Both the position numbers and the translations under genes were made by a program. This document shows, piece after piece, positions 8,725 to 16,608 of a DNA stretch of 64,000 nt. Origin of the DNA: Variovorax sp. EL159 (GTDB lineage Bacteria > Pseudomonadota > Gammaproteobacteria > Burkholderiales > Burkholderiaceae_C); contig NZ_FMUJ01000001.1 in assembly GCF_900100965.1 (NCBI RefSeq), positions 730,272-794,271 of the forward strand, written 5' to 3'. How positions within the stretch are numbered: position 1 is the stretch's first letter; every line of letters begins with the position of its first letter. Below the pieces are notes generated by a model. That model worked only from the letters and a program-made list of their open reading frames with translations, did no database searches and was not told where the DNA came from.

Positions 8725-9555
8725 ATGACAGCCAAACTCGGCGGCAAGGTCGCACTCATCACCGGATCGGGCCGTGGCATCGGCCGCTCGATCGCACTCA
8801 AGCTCGCATCGGAAGGCGCGCGTGTCGTCGTCAACGACCTCGATGCCGCACCGGCCGAAGAAACCGTGCAGGCCATCCGCGCCGCCGGCGGCCAGGCCGT
8901 GGCCTGCGTCGGCAGCGTGGCGGCGCCGGACTTCGCGGAGCGATTCGTCGGCACGGCGGTGAACGAATTCAAGGGCCTCGACATCATCGTCAACAACGCC
9001 GGCTACACCTGGGACAGCGTGGTGCAGAAGATGACCGATGAGCAGTGGTACGCCATGATCGACGTGCACCTGACGGCACCGTTTCGCATCCTGCGAGCGG
9101 CGCAGCCGGTGATCCGTGCGCTGTCGAAGGCAGAGACCGAAGCGGGCCAGCGCGTGGTGCGCAAGGTGGTCAACATCTCGTCGGTGGCGGGGTTGTTCGG
9201 CAACGCGGGCCAGACCAACTATTCGGCGGCAAAGGCCGGCATCGTCGGCATGACGCAGACGCTGGCCAAGGAGTGGGGGCGCCTGAACGTCACGGTCAAC
9301 TGCGTGGCCTTCGGCTTCATCCAGACGCGGCTGACTGCGAGCACGGCCGAAGCATCGACAGCGAACATCGAGGGACGCGAAATCAAGGTCGGTATCAACC
9401 CCGGCTTGCTGGCGATGATGGAGCAGTCGATTCCCTTGGGGCGCGGCGGCACACCCGAAGAAGCGGCTGGGGCGGTGTACCTGTTGTGCACGCCCGAGTC
9501 GGACTATGTGAGTGGGCAGACGTTGATGTGCACGGGTGGGTTGACTGGTATCTAG
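8725..9555 (+). CDS. SDR-family 3-hydroxyacyl-CoA dehydrogenase-like oxidoreductase
   Basis: 276 aa short-chain dehydrogenase. Cofactor motif TGSGRGIGR (about residues 14-22), DLD after strand beta2, NNAG near residue 92, and the catalytic Ser/Tyr/Lys set (NISS, then YSAAK with Y and K four apart). The C-terminus GQTLMCTGG is typical of FabG-like members. The acidic residue after beta2 suggests NAD rather than NADP. An A/G-rich stretch (AAGAAAGAGGCAAG) upstream gives the ribosome binding site for the ATG at 8725. It would oxidise the 3-hydroxyacyl-CoA made by the MaoC pair. Confidence 0.88.
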   Translation: MTAKLGGKVALITGSGRGIGRSIALKLASEGARVVVNDLDAAPAEETVQAIRAAGGQAVACVGSVAAPDFAERFVGTAVNEFKGLDIIVNNAGYTWDSVVQKMTDEQWYAMIDVHLTAPFRILRAAQPVIRALSKAETEAGQRVVRKVVNISSVAGLFGNAGQTNYSAAKAGIVGMTQTLAKEWGRLNVTVNCVAFGFIQTRLTASTAEASTANIEGREIKVGINPGLLAMMEQSIPLGRGGTPEEAAGAVYLLCTPESDYVSGQTLMCTGGLTGI

Positions 9556-9645
9556 GGTGTGGTTCTGCGGGGTTGTTCAGAGCGGCGCCAGCGTGAGCGT
9601 GTTCAGCGCAGTCATTGATCGGCAGCACACCAGCAGCGTGCCCTT

Positions 9646-9737
9646 GTGCGAATGGCACCGGGTGCTCCCCGCAGCGAAATAAAGGAGGAGCGAAGCGGGG
9701 GACATTCGCGGAGGGGAGTACCCGGTGTCATCCGCAC
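9646..9737. repeat. Palindromic intergenic repeat
   Basis: The left arm (9646-9672, GTGCGAATGGCACCGGGTGC...) and right arm (9708-9737, ...GAGTACCCGGTGTCATCCGCAC) are imperfect reverse complements across about 27 bases. A 35-base centre is rich in GGAGCGAAGC. It fills most of the 247-bp gap between the SDR and enoyl-CoA hydratase genes. This resembles the REP/MITE-like elements scattered between genes in Burkholderiales; only this copy is seen in the window. It could fold as a transcript hairpin within the operon. Confidence 0.6.
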
Positions 9738-9802
9738 GCCCCCCGAACAAGATCCTCGAACAGGCAAGCCAGAAAAACGAAACCCACAACGGAGCAATCA
9801 AG

Positions 9803-10591
9803 ATGAATTTCAGCGAAGGCATCGCCTGGAGTGTGCAGAGCGACATCGGCCGCATCGTGCTGAAGCGCCCCGAGCGCGCGAACGCACTGTCATCGCGGAG
9901 CGCTCGCGCGCTGGTGCGGGCGGTTGACGAGGTGCTGGCACAGAAGCCCCGCGCCATCCTGTTGACCGGTGAGGGCCGCGTGTTCTGTGCCGGCGGCGAC
10001 ATCGAAGAGTTCGTGGCCGCCGGCGAGAAGCTGCCCGAGCTTGTGAACGAGATACTGGACGGACTGCACCCCGCGTTGCTGCGGCTCGCGTCGAACCCAG
10101 CGCCATTGGTCGTGGCCGTGAATGGACCGGCAGGTGGCGCCGGTGTGGGCCTCGCGCTGTGCGGTGATTTCGTGTTGGCTGCCGAGTCGATGAAGCTGCG
10201 CACCGGCTACGCGGCCATCGGACTGTCGCCCGATGCAGGGGCCTCGTACTTTCTCGCGCGGCGTGCCGGGCCGGTGCGGGCGCAACAACTGCTGATGCTC
10301 AGCGACGCCGTCGACAGCCGGCGCTGCCTTGAATGGGGCATCGTCGATGCCGTTCATCCCGATGCCGAGCTTGCGGCGGCGGCTGAAGCGTTGGTGGTGC
10401 GGCTGGCCAGCGGTGCAAGCGCATCGTTCGCGGGCATCAAGGCGCTGTGTGCCGGTGCGCCAGGTCGGCCGATCGAAGCGCACTTCGCGATGGAGCAGAA
10501 GCTGCTCGCCGAACGTGCGGGCAGCGCGGATGCCCGTGAAGGCGTGGCGGCGTTCGTTGCCAAACGCGCGCCACGCTTCACCGGCCGCTGA
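9803..10591 (+). CDS. Enoyl-CoA hydratase/isomerase family protein
   Basis: 262 aa crotonase-fold protein. Oxyanion-hole segments are RANALSSRSA (N-terminal) and GRVFCAGGDIEEF. The second catalytic region reads GPAGGAGVGLALCGDFVLAA, followed by AAIGLSPDAGASYFL. An in-frame extension reaches 9725, but the ATG at 9803 has GGAG at 9791-9794 and starts where family homology begins (MNFSEGIAW). It is co-directional with the acyl-CoA operon but separated by the palindromic repeat. It may add a second hydratase or isomerase step. Confidence 0.87.
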   Translation: MNFSEGIAWSVQSDIGRIVLKRPERANALSSRSARALVRAVDEVLAQKPRAILLTGEGRVFCAGGDIEEFVAAGEKLPELVNEILDGLHPALLRLASNPAPLVVAVNGPAGGAGVGLALCGDFVLAAESMKLRTGYAAIGLSPDAGASYFLARRAGPVRAQQLLMLSDAVDSRRCLEWGIVDAVHPDAELAAAAEALVVRLASGASASFAGIKALCAGAPGRPIEAHFAMEQKLLAERAGSADAREGVAAFVAKRAPRFTGR

Positions 10592-10597
10592 CGCGGC

Positions 10598-11638
10598 TCA
10601 GGTCGTTGGCGGCTTCGGCGGCTCGTTGATGCCGCCGGTCCCTGCGTTGTTGACGGTGGTGCCGTTGAAGGTGTCGTTGTTCGCGGGCGCCGTTGAGGCA
10701 ACCGCAGGCTCTTTCTTCTTGAACACCTTGGCGATGCCCCAGAGCGCAGCGCCCACCGCCACGACAGCGAGCTTCGCGAACTTGGCGAAGAAGGCCAGCA
10801 CCAGTGCGAACAGGCCCAGCTTCTTCACGGCCACGCCCGCCACCAGCGCGGCCAGGCCGTAGGCCGCAACCTTGTCGGTGGACGAGTTGAAGTCCGCGTA
10901 GCGCTTGCCGTCGTCGTACTGCAGCGCGGCGAGCAGCTTGGCGGCGTCGGGCTTGAACTTGTCGAGGTCCTTCGCGTTGGTGATGAGGTTCAGGCTCAGA
11001 TAGCCGTCACGGCCCAGCGCGTAGGTGTTGTAGTTGACGCCCTGGTTGTCGTCGGTGCCGCCCTTGCGCTTGGACAAGGCCGACCACACGAGGCGGTGCG
11101 TCCCGGACTCGTACTGCGGCTTCTGCGCCCAGCCCGTGACCTCGATGCCCGGAATGCCGCGCTTGGCGCGTTCTTCGTTGGCGGCCTCGGTGCCTTCCTT
11201 CAGGCTCTTGAGCAGGTCGTCGGCGTTCCAGTCTTTCGCGTCGTCGTCCTTGATGTAGCCCTCTTTGACGAACTTCACCACGGCCATCCAGTCGGCGTCG
11301 TCGGCGGGGAAGATCACGCCCATGAAGGTGTCGTCGGTGCGGTTGCCCATGCTGCGCATGAGCTGTGCGGCGGCGGGCGTGGGCACCCAGACGTAGCCGG
11401 CCGGCAGGTGCAGGTGGGCCTGGTCGCGCAGGGCGATTTCGGCGGGGCCGATCTTCTGGACGGCTTTCGCAGCCTTGGTGGCAGCCTCTTGTTCAGCTTC
11501 CAGCGCGTTGGCGGCGGAAGTGGCTGCAGTAGGGGTTGAAGTGCTGTCGGACGGCGATGCCGCGTGGCTGGTTTGGGCCACGAAAGCGGCGCAAGCAAGC
11601 AGAAAACCGGCCGTCAGGCGGGTAGTGTGAATACGCAA
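10598..11638 (-). CDS. DUF2167-family membrane protein
   Basis: 346 aa. A Sec signal peptide (residues 1-26, ending SHAA) is followed by a low-complexity Ala/Thr region and then the DUF2167 core: ALRDQAHLHLPAGYVWVP, DDTFMGVIFP and GWAQKPQYE. Two hydrophobic helices near residues 255-295 are followed by KKK, so the protein is probably anchored in the inner membrane with a periplasmic core. The start codon is TTG (11636-11638), preceded by GGAGAG at a good distance; no ATG fits the signal peptide better. Function of DUF2167 is unknown. It is convergent with the enoyl-CoA hydratase (gap 6 bp). Confidence 0.82.
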   Translation of the reverse strand: MRIHTTRLTAGFLLACAAFVAQTSHAASPSDSTSTPTAATSAANALEAEQEAATKAAKAVQKIGPAEIALRDQAHLHLPAGYVWVPTPAAAQLMRSMGNRTDDTFMGVIFPADDADWMAVVKFVKEGYIKDDDAKDWNADDLLKSLKEGTEAANEERAKRGIPGIEVTGWAQKPQYESGTHRLVWSALSKRKGGTDDNQGVNYNTYALGRDGYLSLNLITNAKDLDKFKPDAAKLLAALQYDDGKRYADFNSSTDKVAAYGLAALVAGVAVKKLGLFALVLAFFAKFAKLAVVAVGAALWGIAKVFKKKEPAVASTAPANNDTFNGTTVNNAGTGGINEPPKPPTT

Positions 11639-11691
11639 GTTCTCTCTCCTCGGTTGTTATCGATTTTTCGAGCGGAGAGAGTTTATCTAGC

Positions 11692-12378
11692 TCAGGTGTC
11701 GCTCCACTTGCGGAGCAGGTTGTGGTACGTGCCCACCAGCGTGCGACGTGCCGATTCGTCGGCGCCGCTCTGGTTGAGCCGCTGGATCGCGTTGTCCATG
11801 TCGAACAGCAGCGCGCGGTCGCCGGCATCGCGCACCAGGCTTTGCACCCAGAAGAAGCAGGCCACGCGCACGCCGCGCGTGATGGGCGTGACCTGATGCA
11901 CGCTGGTGGCCGGGTAGAGCACCATGTCGCCGGCTGCGAGCTTCACGGTCTGCATGCCGTGCGTGTCTTCCATCTGCAGTTCGCCGCCGTCGTAGCTGTC
12001 GGCGTCCGAGAGGAAGAGCGTGGCCGACAGGTCGGTGCGCAGCTTGCGGCCGGTGCGCGGGTCGATGCGCACGCCGCCGTCCACGTGCAGGCCGAAGCGC
12101 ATGCCTTCGCTGTAGCGGTTGAACATCGGCGGGTACAGCAGGTTCGGCAGCGCTGCGCTGATGAAGGTCGGGTGGCGTTCGAGCGCGCTGGCCACGATGG
12201 CCTGGCATTCATGCGCCACCGTCGAGCCTTCGTCGATCTGCTGGTTGAACTTGACCGGCGCGCCCTGGTGGCCCGCGGTGACGCGGCCATCGACCCACGC
12301 GTCGCCGGCCGCATCGAGCCGCGCACGCACGGCCGCGAGCGCCTCGCGATCCAGGACACCGGGAATGCACACCAGCAT
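11692..12378 (-). CDS. piuC: PKHD-type Fe(II)/2-oxoglutarate hydroxylase (PiuC-like)
   Basis: 228 aa. The metal ligands are visible: FGLHVDGGVRID gives His-x-Asp and ATSVHQVTPITRGVRVACFF gives the distal His and the Arg that binds 2-oxoglutarate. LFLSDADSYDGGEL is a signature of the PiuC/YbiX family. These hydroxylases are regularly encoded beside TonB-dependent siderophore receptors, as here: the receptor ends 27 bp upstream on the same strand. A role in iron acquisition is likely; the substrate is not known. Confidence 0.93.
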   Translation of the reverse strand: MLVCIPGVLDREALAAVRARLDAAGDAWVDGRVTAGHQGAPVKFNQQIDEGSTVAHECQAIVASALERHPTFISAALPNLLYPPMFNRYSEGMRFGLHVDGGVRIDPRTGRKLRTDLSATLFLSDADSYDGGELQMEDTHGMQTVKLAAGDMVLYPATSVHQVTPITRGVRVACFFWVQSLVRDAGDRALLFDMDNAIQRLNQSGADESARRTLVGTYHNLLRKWSDT

Positions 12379-12405
12379 GGCGAATCGATCTTCCCGCCCG
12401 CAGGC

Positions 12406-14706
12406 TCAAAGGTGGTAGGTGAACGACACCGTGGCGGCGCGGCCCGAACCCGGCACCGCGCGGCCGCCATCCGATGGAATCAGCGCGTCGTAGTAGCGGC
12501 GGTTGGCCAGGTTGAACACGTTCAGGCGGATGTCGTACTTGGGCTGATGGTAAGCCACCATCGCGTCCAGCCGCGCATAGCCGCCAACCTGGACCAGGTC
12601 GGTGTTGTTGGCGAAACGCTTCGCGCTGTAGGTGGTGCCGCCGCCGATTTCCCATTCGGGCGTGATGGCGTAGGTAGCCCACAGGCTGGCCGCGTCCCTC
12701 GGCGTGTTGGCGGGCACCTTGCCGAGCGTGCCGGGCGCGATGCCTTCGATGATGGTGGCGTCCAGGTGCGTGTAGGCGCCGAACAGCTGCAGCTTGTCGG
12801 TCACGCGGCCCGCCACGCCGGCGCGTGCGCCGTTCACGCGCACCGTGCCGGTGGCGCTGTAGGTGCCGTCGCTGTTCTGCGAGCGCGCGTTGGTCTGCGT
12901 GATCTGGAACGCGGCGGCCGTCAGCGAGAGGTTGCCGTCGTTCAGGTCCCACTTGCCGCCGAACTCGTAGGCCTTGTTCTTCTGCGGGGGCAGCGGCAGC
13001 GTGCTGCCGGTGGTGGCCACCAGCTGTTCGAGCGACGGGTTGAACGACGTGCTGTACGACACGTAGTACGACTGCTCGGGCGTCGGCTGCCAGATGGCGC
13101 CGGCGCGCACGCTGGTGAAGTTGACCGTCTGGCTTTCGCTCGCGAGCGTGGTCGCGCTCGTGATGGTGTTCTGGACGCTCGCGCTGTAGTGGTCTTGCCG
13201 CAGGCCGCCGACCAGCTTCCACTGCGGGGTCAGCTCCAGCGTGTCGTTGAAGTAGCCGGCCACCGTGTTGGCGCTGGCGGTGGCCAGGTTGCCGGGCAGC
13301 GACGGCGCGGTGATCGGCGTGTTGCTCTGGAATGGCGAGAGCAGCGGCGTGCAGGCTGCGTAGCCGCTGGTGCCGCCCACCGGGTTCAGCGCCACGCCGC
13401 CGCAGGTGCCGTTGCGGTAGTAGGCCTGGTTGCTGTAGGTGTCGTGGCCCAGCTCGAAGCCCACCAGCAGCGTGTGCTTGATCGAACCCGTCTCGAACTT
13501 GGTGTTGAGTTCGGTCAGGTTGTAGAGCGACTTGTCGTGGATCGTGCGGTCATGGCTTTGCTGGCGCACCCACAGGCCCTGGAGCGGCAGCGTGGTGAAG
13601 GCGGCGGCCGGCACGGCGGTGGTGCCGGTGGAGAAGGGCGTGAACACGCCCTTGGCCGACAGCGTGCCGATGCTTTGCGGCGCGGTCTCGCGCGCATCGG
13701 TGGTGACGTCGTTGTACTGGGTCTGGTTGCGGATCGAGGTGTTGGGCGTGAGCTTGTGCAGCACCACGGCGCTGTAGGCCTGGATGTCGGAGATCGTGCG
13801 GTCGTCGTTGAAGCCGTAGGCCGTGTCGCGACCGACCTTCACCGGATGGCCGTTGAGCGGCGCCACGCCGTAATCGGGCATGTCGCGGTTGTGCTGCACG
13901 AGCGCTGAGAGCGTGACCTGCGTCGGCGTGTTGATGCCGAACTTGACCGAGGCGTCGAGGCCGAAGTCCTGCAGCTTGGTCTGGTCGCGCGTGCTCGCGT
14001 CGCCTTGCTGGCCCATCGCCGAGATGCGGAAGGCCGAGGTGTCGGACAGCGGCCGGTTGATGTCGACGGTCGAGCGCACCAGGCCGGTCGTGCTGGCCGA
14101 CACCGAGATTTCGCCCGCGGGCGTGAGCGACGGTTTCTTGGTGACCTGGTTGATCACGCCGCCGGTGGAGCCCCGGCCGAACAGCATCGACGACGGGCCC
14201 ATGAGCACCTCGACCGATTCGAGCGCGAAGGTGTCGCGGTAGTACTGGGCGCGATCGCGTGCGCCATCGAGAAAGATGTCGGTGCGCGCCGAAAAACCGT
14301 TGAGGTTGATGTTGGTGCCGATCTGGCCGCCCTCGGCGCCGCCGATCGTGAGGCCGGGCACGTTGCGCAGCGCACTCGCCAGCGAGGTCGCGCCTTGCGA
14401 CTGCATCACCGCTTGGTTGATGACGGTGACGGATTGCGGTGCGTCGCGCAGGTCGGCCGGCAGACGGTTGAGCGATGAGGGGTTGGCCCCGAAGCCGGTC
14501 TTGTCTTGCGCGCCCTGGACCTGCACCTCGCGCAGGGTGCCCGGCACCGAGGTGCCCGCGGCGGGCGAGGGGGCCGATGCGGCGCTGGGCGCTGCGGGCT
14601 GGGCGGCCTGTTGTGCAAATGATGCGACGGGGAGGGAGGAGAAGAGTCCGACGAGGGCCAGGGCAACGGGCGTGCGGCGGCGCATCGGGCGAGAGAGGCG
14701 GGTCAT
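12406..14706 (-). CDS. TonB-dependent siderophore receptor (Fiu/PiuA-like)
   Basis: 766 aa outer-membrane receptor. A signal peptide ending SFAQQ is followed by a Pro/Ala spacer, a plug domain (LPADLRDAPQSVTVINQAVM; GGAEGGQIGTNINLNGF; GRGSTGGVINQVTKKP), and a 22-strand barrel ending VSFTYHL with the terminal aromatic motif. A longer frame reaches 14760, but the ATG at 14704-14706 directly precedes a normal signal peptide. The catecholate-siderophore class is suggested by the PiuC partner just downstream. Expression is probably iron-controlled: see the Fur-like box at 14790. Confidence 0.93.
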   Translation of the reverse strand: MTRLSRPMRRRTPVALALVGLFSSLPVASFAQQAAQPAAPSAASAPSPAAGTSVPGTLREVQVQGAQDKTGFGANPSSLNRLPADLRDAPQSVTVINQAVMQSQGATSLASALRNVPGLTIGGAEGGQIGTNINLNGFSARTDIFLDGARDRAQYYRDTFALESVEVLMGPSSMLFGRGSTGGVINQVTKKPSLTPAGEISVSASTTGLVRSTVDINRPLSDTSAFRISAMGQQGDASTRDQTKLQDFGLDASVKFGINTPTQVTLSALVQHNRDMPDYGVAPLNGHPVKVGRDTAYGFNDDRTISDIQAYSAVVLHKLTPNTSIRNQTQYNDVTTDARETAPQSIGTLSAKGVFTPFSTGTTAVPAAAFTTLPLQGLWVRQQSHDRTIHDKSLYNLTELNTKFETGSIKHTLLVGFELGHDTYSNQAYYRNGTCGGVALNPVGGTSGYAACTPLLSPFQSNTPITAPSLPGNLATASANTVAGYFNDTLELTPQWKLVGGLRQDHYSASVQNTITSATTLASESQTVNFTSVRAGAIWQPTPEQSYYVSYSTSFNPSLEQLVATTGSTLPLPPQKNKAYEFGGKWDLNDGNLSLTAAAFQITQTNARSQNSDGTYSATGTVRVNGARAGVAGRVTDKLQLFGAYTHLDATIIEGIAPGTLGKVPANTPRDAASLWATYAITPEWEIGGGTTYSAKRFANNTDLVQVGGYARLDAMVAYHQPKYDIRLNVFNLANRRYYDALIPSDGGRAVPGSGRAATVSFTYHL

Positions 14707-15031
14707 TCGAGAGGCTTTCCGGAAGGGGCGCGGGCGACGGCGCCCGGCAATGTGGTGCAAACAAAAGCACCACCGACGGAAATTCTGACTGCGAATCGCT
14801 CTTATTTAAAGTTCTCGAATGCCCGGTGTTTGGCTGGCGAGACAGCGCGCCATCTTTACTTTTGAAGTCAGGTGGAAGACAGCATTTCGAATTGATCGCG
14901 TGGATAGCGAAGCCGCCAAGAAATCCGCATGGCTCGCGCAAAATCGCCGCACATCGCGCCATTCGTCTGTTTTTGTAACGGCGCTGCGGCACACTGACCG
15001 CCCGTTGATACCCCGCAAACCGCGCTTTCCG
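14707..15031. other. Divergent promoter region, receptor / bpX operon
   Basis: This 325-bp gap separates the TonB receptor (minus) from the MoxR gene (plus). It is AT-richer than its surroundings around 14780-14820 and 14970-14985. Apart from the Fur-like box near the receptor I see no clear paired -35/-10 hexamers, and no supported gene. Confidence 0.5.
14790..14807 (-). promoter_or_regulatory. Candidate Fur box for the siderophore receptor
   Basis: TGCGAATCGCTCTTATTT on the plus strand resembles the beta/gammaproteobacterial Fur consensus core (TGCGAATNATTCTCATTT form), with AT-rich flanks. It lies 84-101 bp upstream of the receptor ATG. This is a motif match by eye only. Confidence 0.35.
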
Positions 15032-16156
15032 ATGACCACCACTTCCCTTCAGTCCTCCGCCGACCATGTGCGCCAGGCCATCCGCTCTGCCACCACGGGT
15101 CTCATTGGCCGCGAGCAACTGGCCGAGCTGATCGTCCTGTCGGCGGTGGCGCAGGAGCACCTGCTCGTGGTCGGCCCGCCTGGCACCGCCAAGAGCGCCG
15201 TGGTGCGGCGCGTGGCGCAGAGCCTGGGCGGCCGTTACTTCGAATACTTGCTGGGGCGCTTTACCGAGCCGTCCGAGTTGTTCGGCCCGGTCGACCTGAA
15301 CAAGCTGCGCGCCGGCACCGTCGAAACCGATGTCAGCGGCATGCTGCCTGAAGCCGACGTGGCATTTCTCGACGAAGTGTTCCTTGGCTCCACCGCCATT
15401 CTCAACACCTTGCTGGGCGTGCTCAACGAGCGGCGCTTCCGGCGCGGCCACACGCAGCTGCATTGCCCGCTGCGCGTGTGCGTCGGTGCGGCCAATGCGC
15501 TACCCGACGACGAAGGGCTCGCCGCCTTCGGTGATCGCTTTCTGCTGCACGTCTTCATCGAGCCCTTGCCCGACCATCAGCTCGAAGCCATGCTGAGCGG
15601 CGGCTGGCAGTCGGACCACGCGCCCGTGGCCGCAGGCGGTGCATTGGCCGACCTCGACGTGCTTTGCCAGCAGCTCAAGCAGGTCGATTTGGGCGGTGTG
15701 CAACCGGCGCTGGCCAATGCCATCCGTAAGCTGCGCCAGGCGGGCGTGCAACTGTCGGACCGGCGCATCGTCAAGTCGCAACGCCTGCTGGCCGCCGCCG
15801 CCGTGCTGGCTGGCCGGCTCAAAACCACCGAGGCCGATCTGTGGCCCTTGCTCTATGTGCTGCCGACGCAGGAAGCGCAGCAGAGCGCGCGCGATGTGCT
15901 GCGCGATGCGTTCGCGAACGCCACGCACCCCCATCTGCTGAGTGCGGTGGAAGAGGCCACGCTGCAGCCCCTGTCGCGTGCCGTGCGGCTGGCCGAGACC
16001 GCGCGTGCCTGCCTTGCGGCGGAGCCCGCATCGGCGCGCACCCAAGCCGAGAGTGTGCTGCGCGAGATCGACGCCAACTTCAGTAGCGAGCTGTTGCCGG
16101 AATCTCTGACCGCGTTGCGCACTCAACTCGTCGATCGCCTGGCTGCCGCCGCATGA
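15032..16156 (+). CDS. MoxR-family AAA+ ATPase of a bpX ternary system
   Basis: 374 aa. Walker A GPPGTAKS at residues 48-55, Walker B AFLDEVF at 111-117, sensor 1 GAANALPDD near 152-160. The MoxR-type insert FTEPSELFGPVDL lies between the Walker motifs. The ATG at 15032 was chosen over an upstream frame (from 14819) because homology begins at TTTSLQSSADHVRQ. MoxR ATPases act as chaperone-like motors, often with von Willebrand A partners. Here the stop overlaps the next gene by 4 nt, and four genes are coupled in this way up to 21432. Known context: MoxR/vWA/beta-propeller 'bpX' systems predicted to be conflict or stress systems. Confidence 0.9.
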   Translation: MTTTSLQSSADHVRQAIRSATTGLIGREQLAELIVLSAVAQEHLLVVGPPGTAKSAVVRRVAQSLGGRYFEYLLGRFTEPSELFGPVDLNKLRAGTVETDVSGMLPEADVAFLDEVFLGSTAILNTLLGVLNERRFRRGHTQLHCPLRVCVGAANALPDDEGLAAFGDRFLLHVFIEPLPDHQLEAMLSGGWQSDHAPVAAGGALADLDVLCQQLKQVDLGGVQPALANAIRKLRQAGVQLSDRRIVKSQRLLAAAAVLAGRLKTTEADLWPLLYVLPTQEAQQSARDVLRDAFANATHPHLLSAVEEATLQPLSRAVRLAETARACLAAEPASARTQAESVLREIDANFSSELLPESLTALRTQLVDRLAAAA

Positions 16157-16608
16157 GCGGTGGTGTCGTGGTGATGCCGCTCGAATGGCATTGGCGCCCC
16201 AGCGCCGAGCCCTTGCCCGCGCAGGCCGCCGTGGCACGGGGTGCGGCGGCGCGTGCACTGCATGCGCGGCTGTTGCAGCTTGCCCCTGAGCAGCAGTCCG
16301 GCTTGTCTGCCATGGCCGGCCCCGACCTGCTGGTGGTGGTAGGTGACGCCGACGCCTTGCCCTGGGTGAACGGCGTGGCCTACGCGGGCCCGGTTCACGA
16401 GGCTCCCGGCTTGTGGTTGCCCACGGTCGAGGAACCCGACCTGCCGTTGGACCTGATCGCGCGAAGCCTGCAGCGCGAGCACCCGAAGCGTCAGCCCTTG
16501 TTGCTGTGGCCCCGGCCAGCTTTCGTGCTGCCGCTCGACCGGCTGCTGCCGCTGTCGGCTGCATTGCTTGCGCGCATCGGCACGCATTGGGACTGCACCC
16601 GCGCATGA
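16153..16608 (+). CDS. Small bpX-type accessory domain protein
   Basis: 151 aa, no signal peptide or membrane helix. The central motif DALPWVNGVAYAGPVHEAPG and the following LWLPTVEEPDLPLDLIARSL look like the small standalone domain (bpX0/bpX5 class) that accompanies MoxR/beta-propeller systems; I cannot assign the subclass by eye. It starts in an ATGA overlap with the ATPase gene and its stop overlaps the next start in the same way, so the three proteins are probably made in fixed ratio. No catalytic motif is recognisable. Likely an adaptor. Confidence 0.65.
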   Translation: MSGGVVVMPLEWHWRPSAEPLPAQAAVARGAAARALHARLLQLAPEQQSGLSAMAGPDLLVVVGDADALPWVNGVAYAGPVHEAPGLWLPTVEEPDLPLDLIARSLQREHPKRQPLLLWPRPAFVLPLDRLLPLSAALLARIGTHWDCTRA

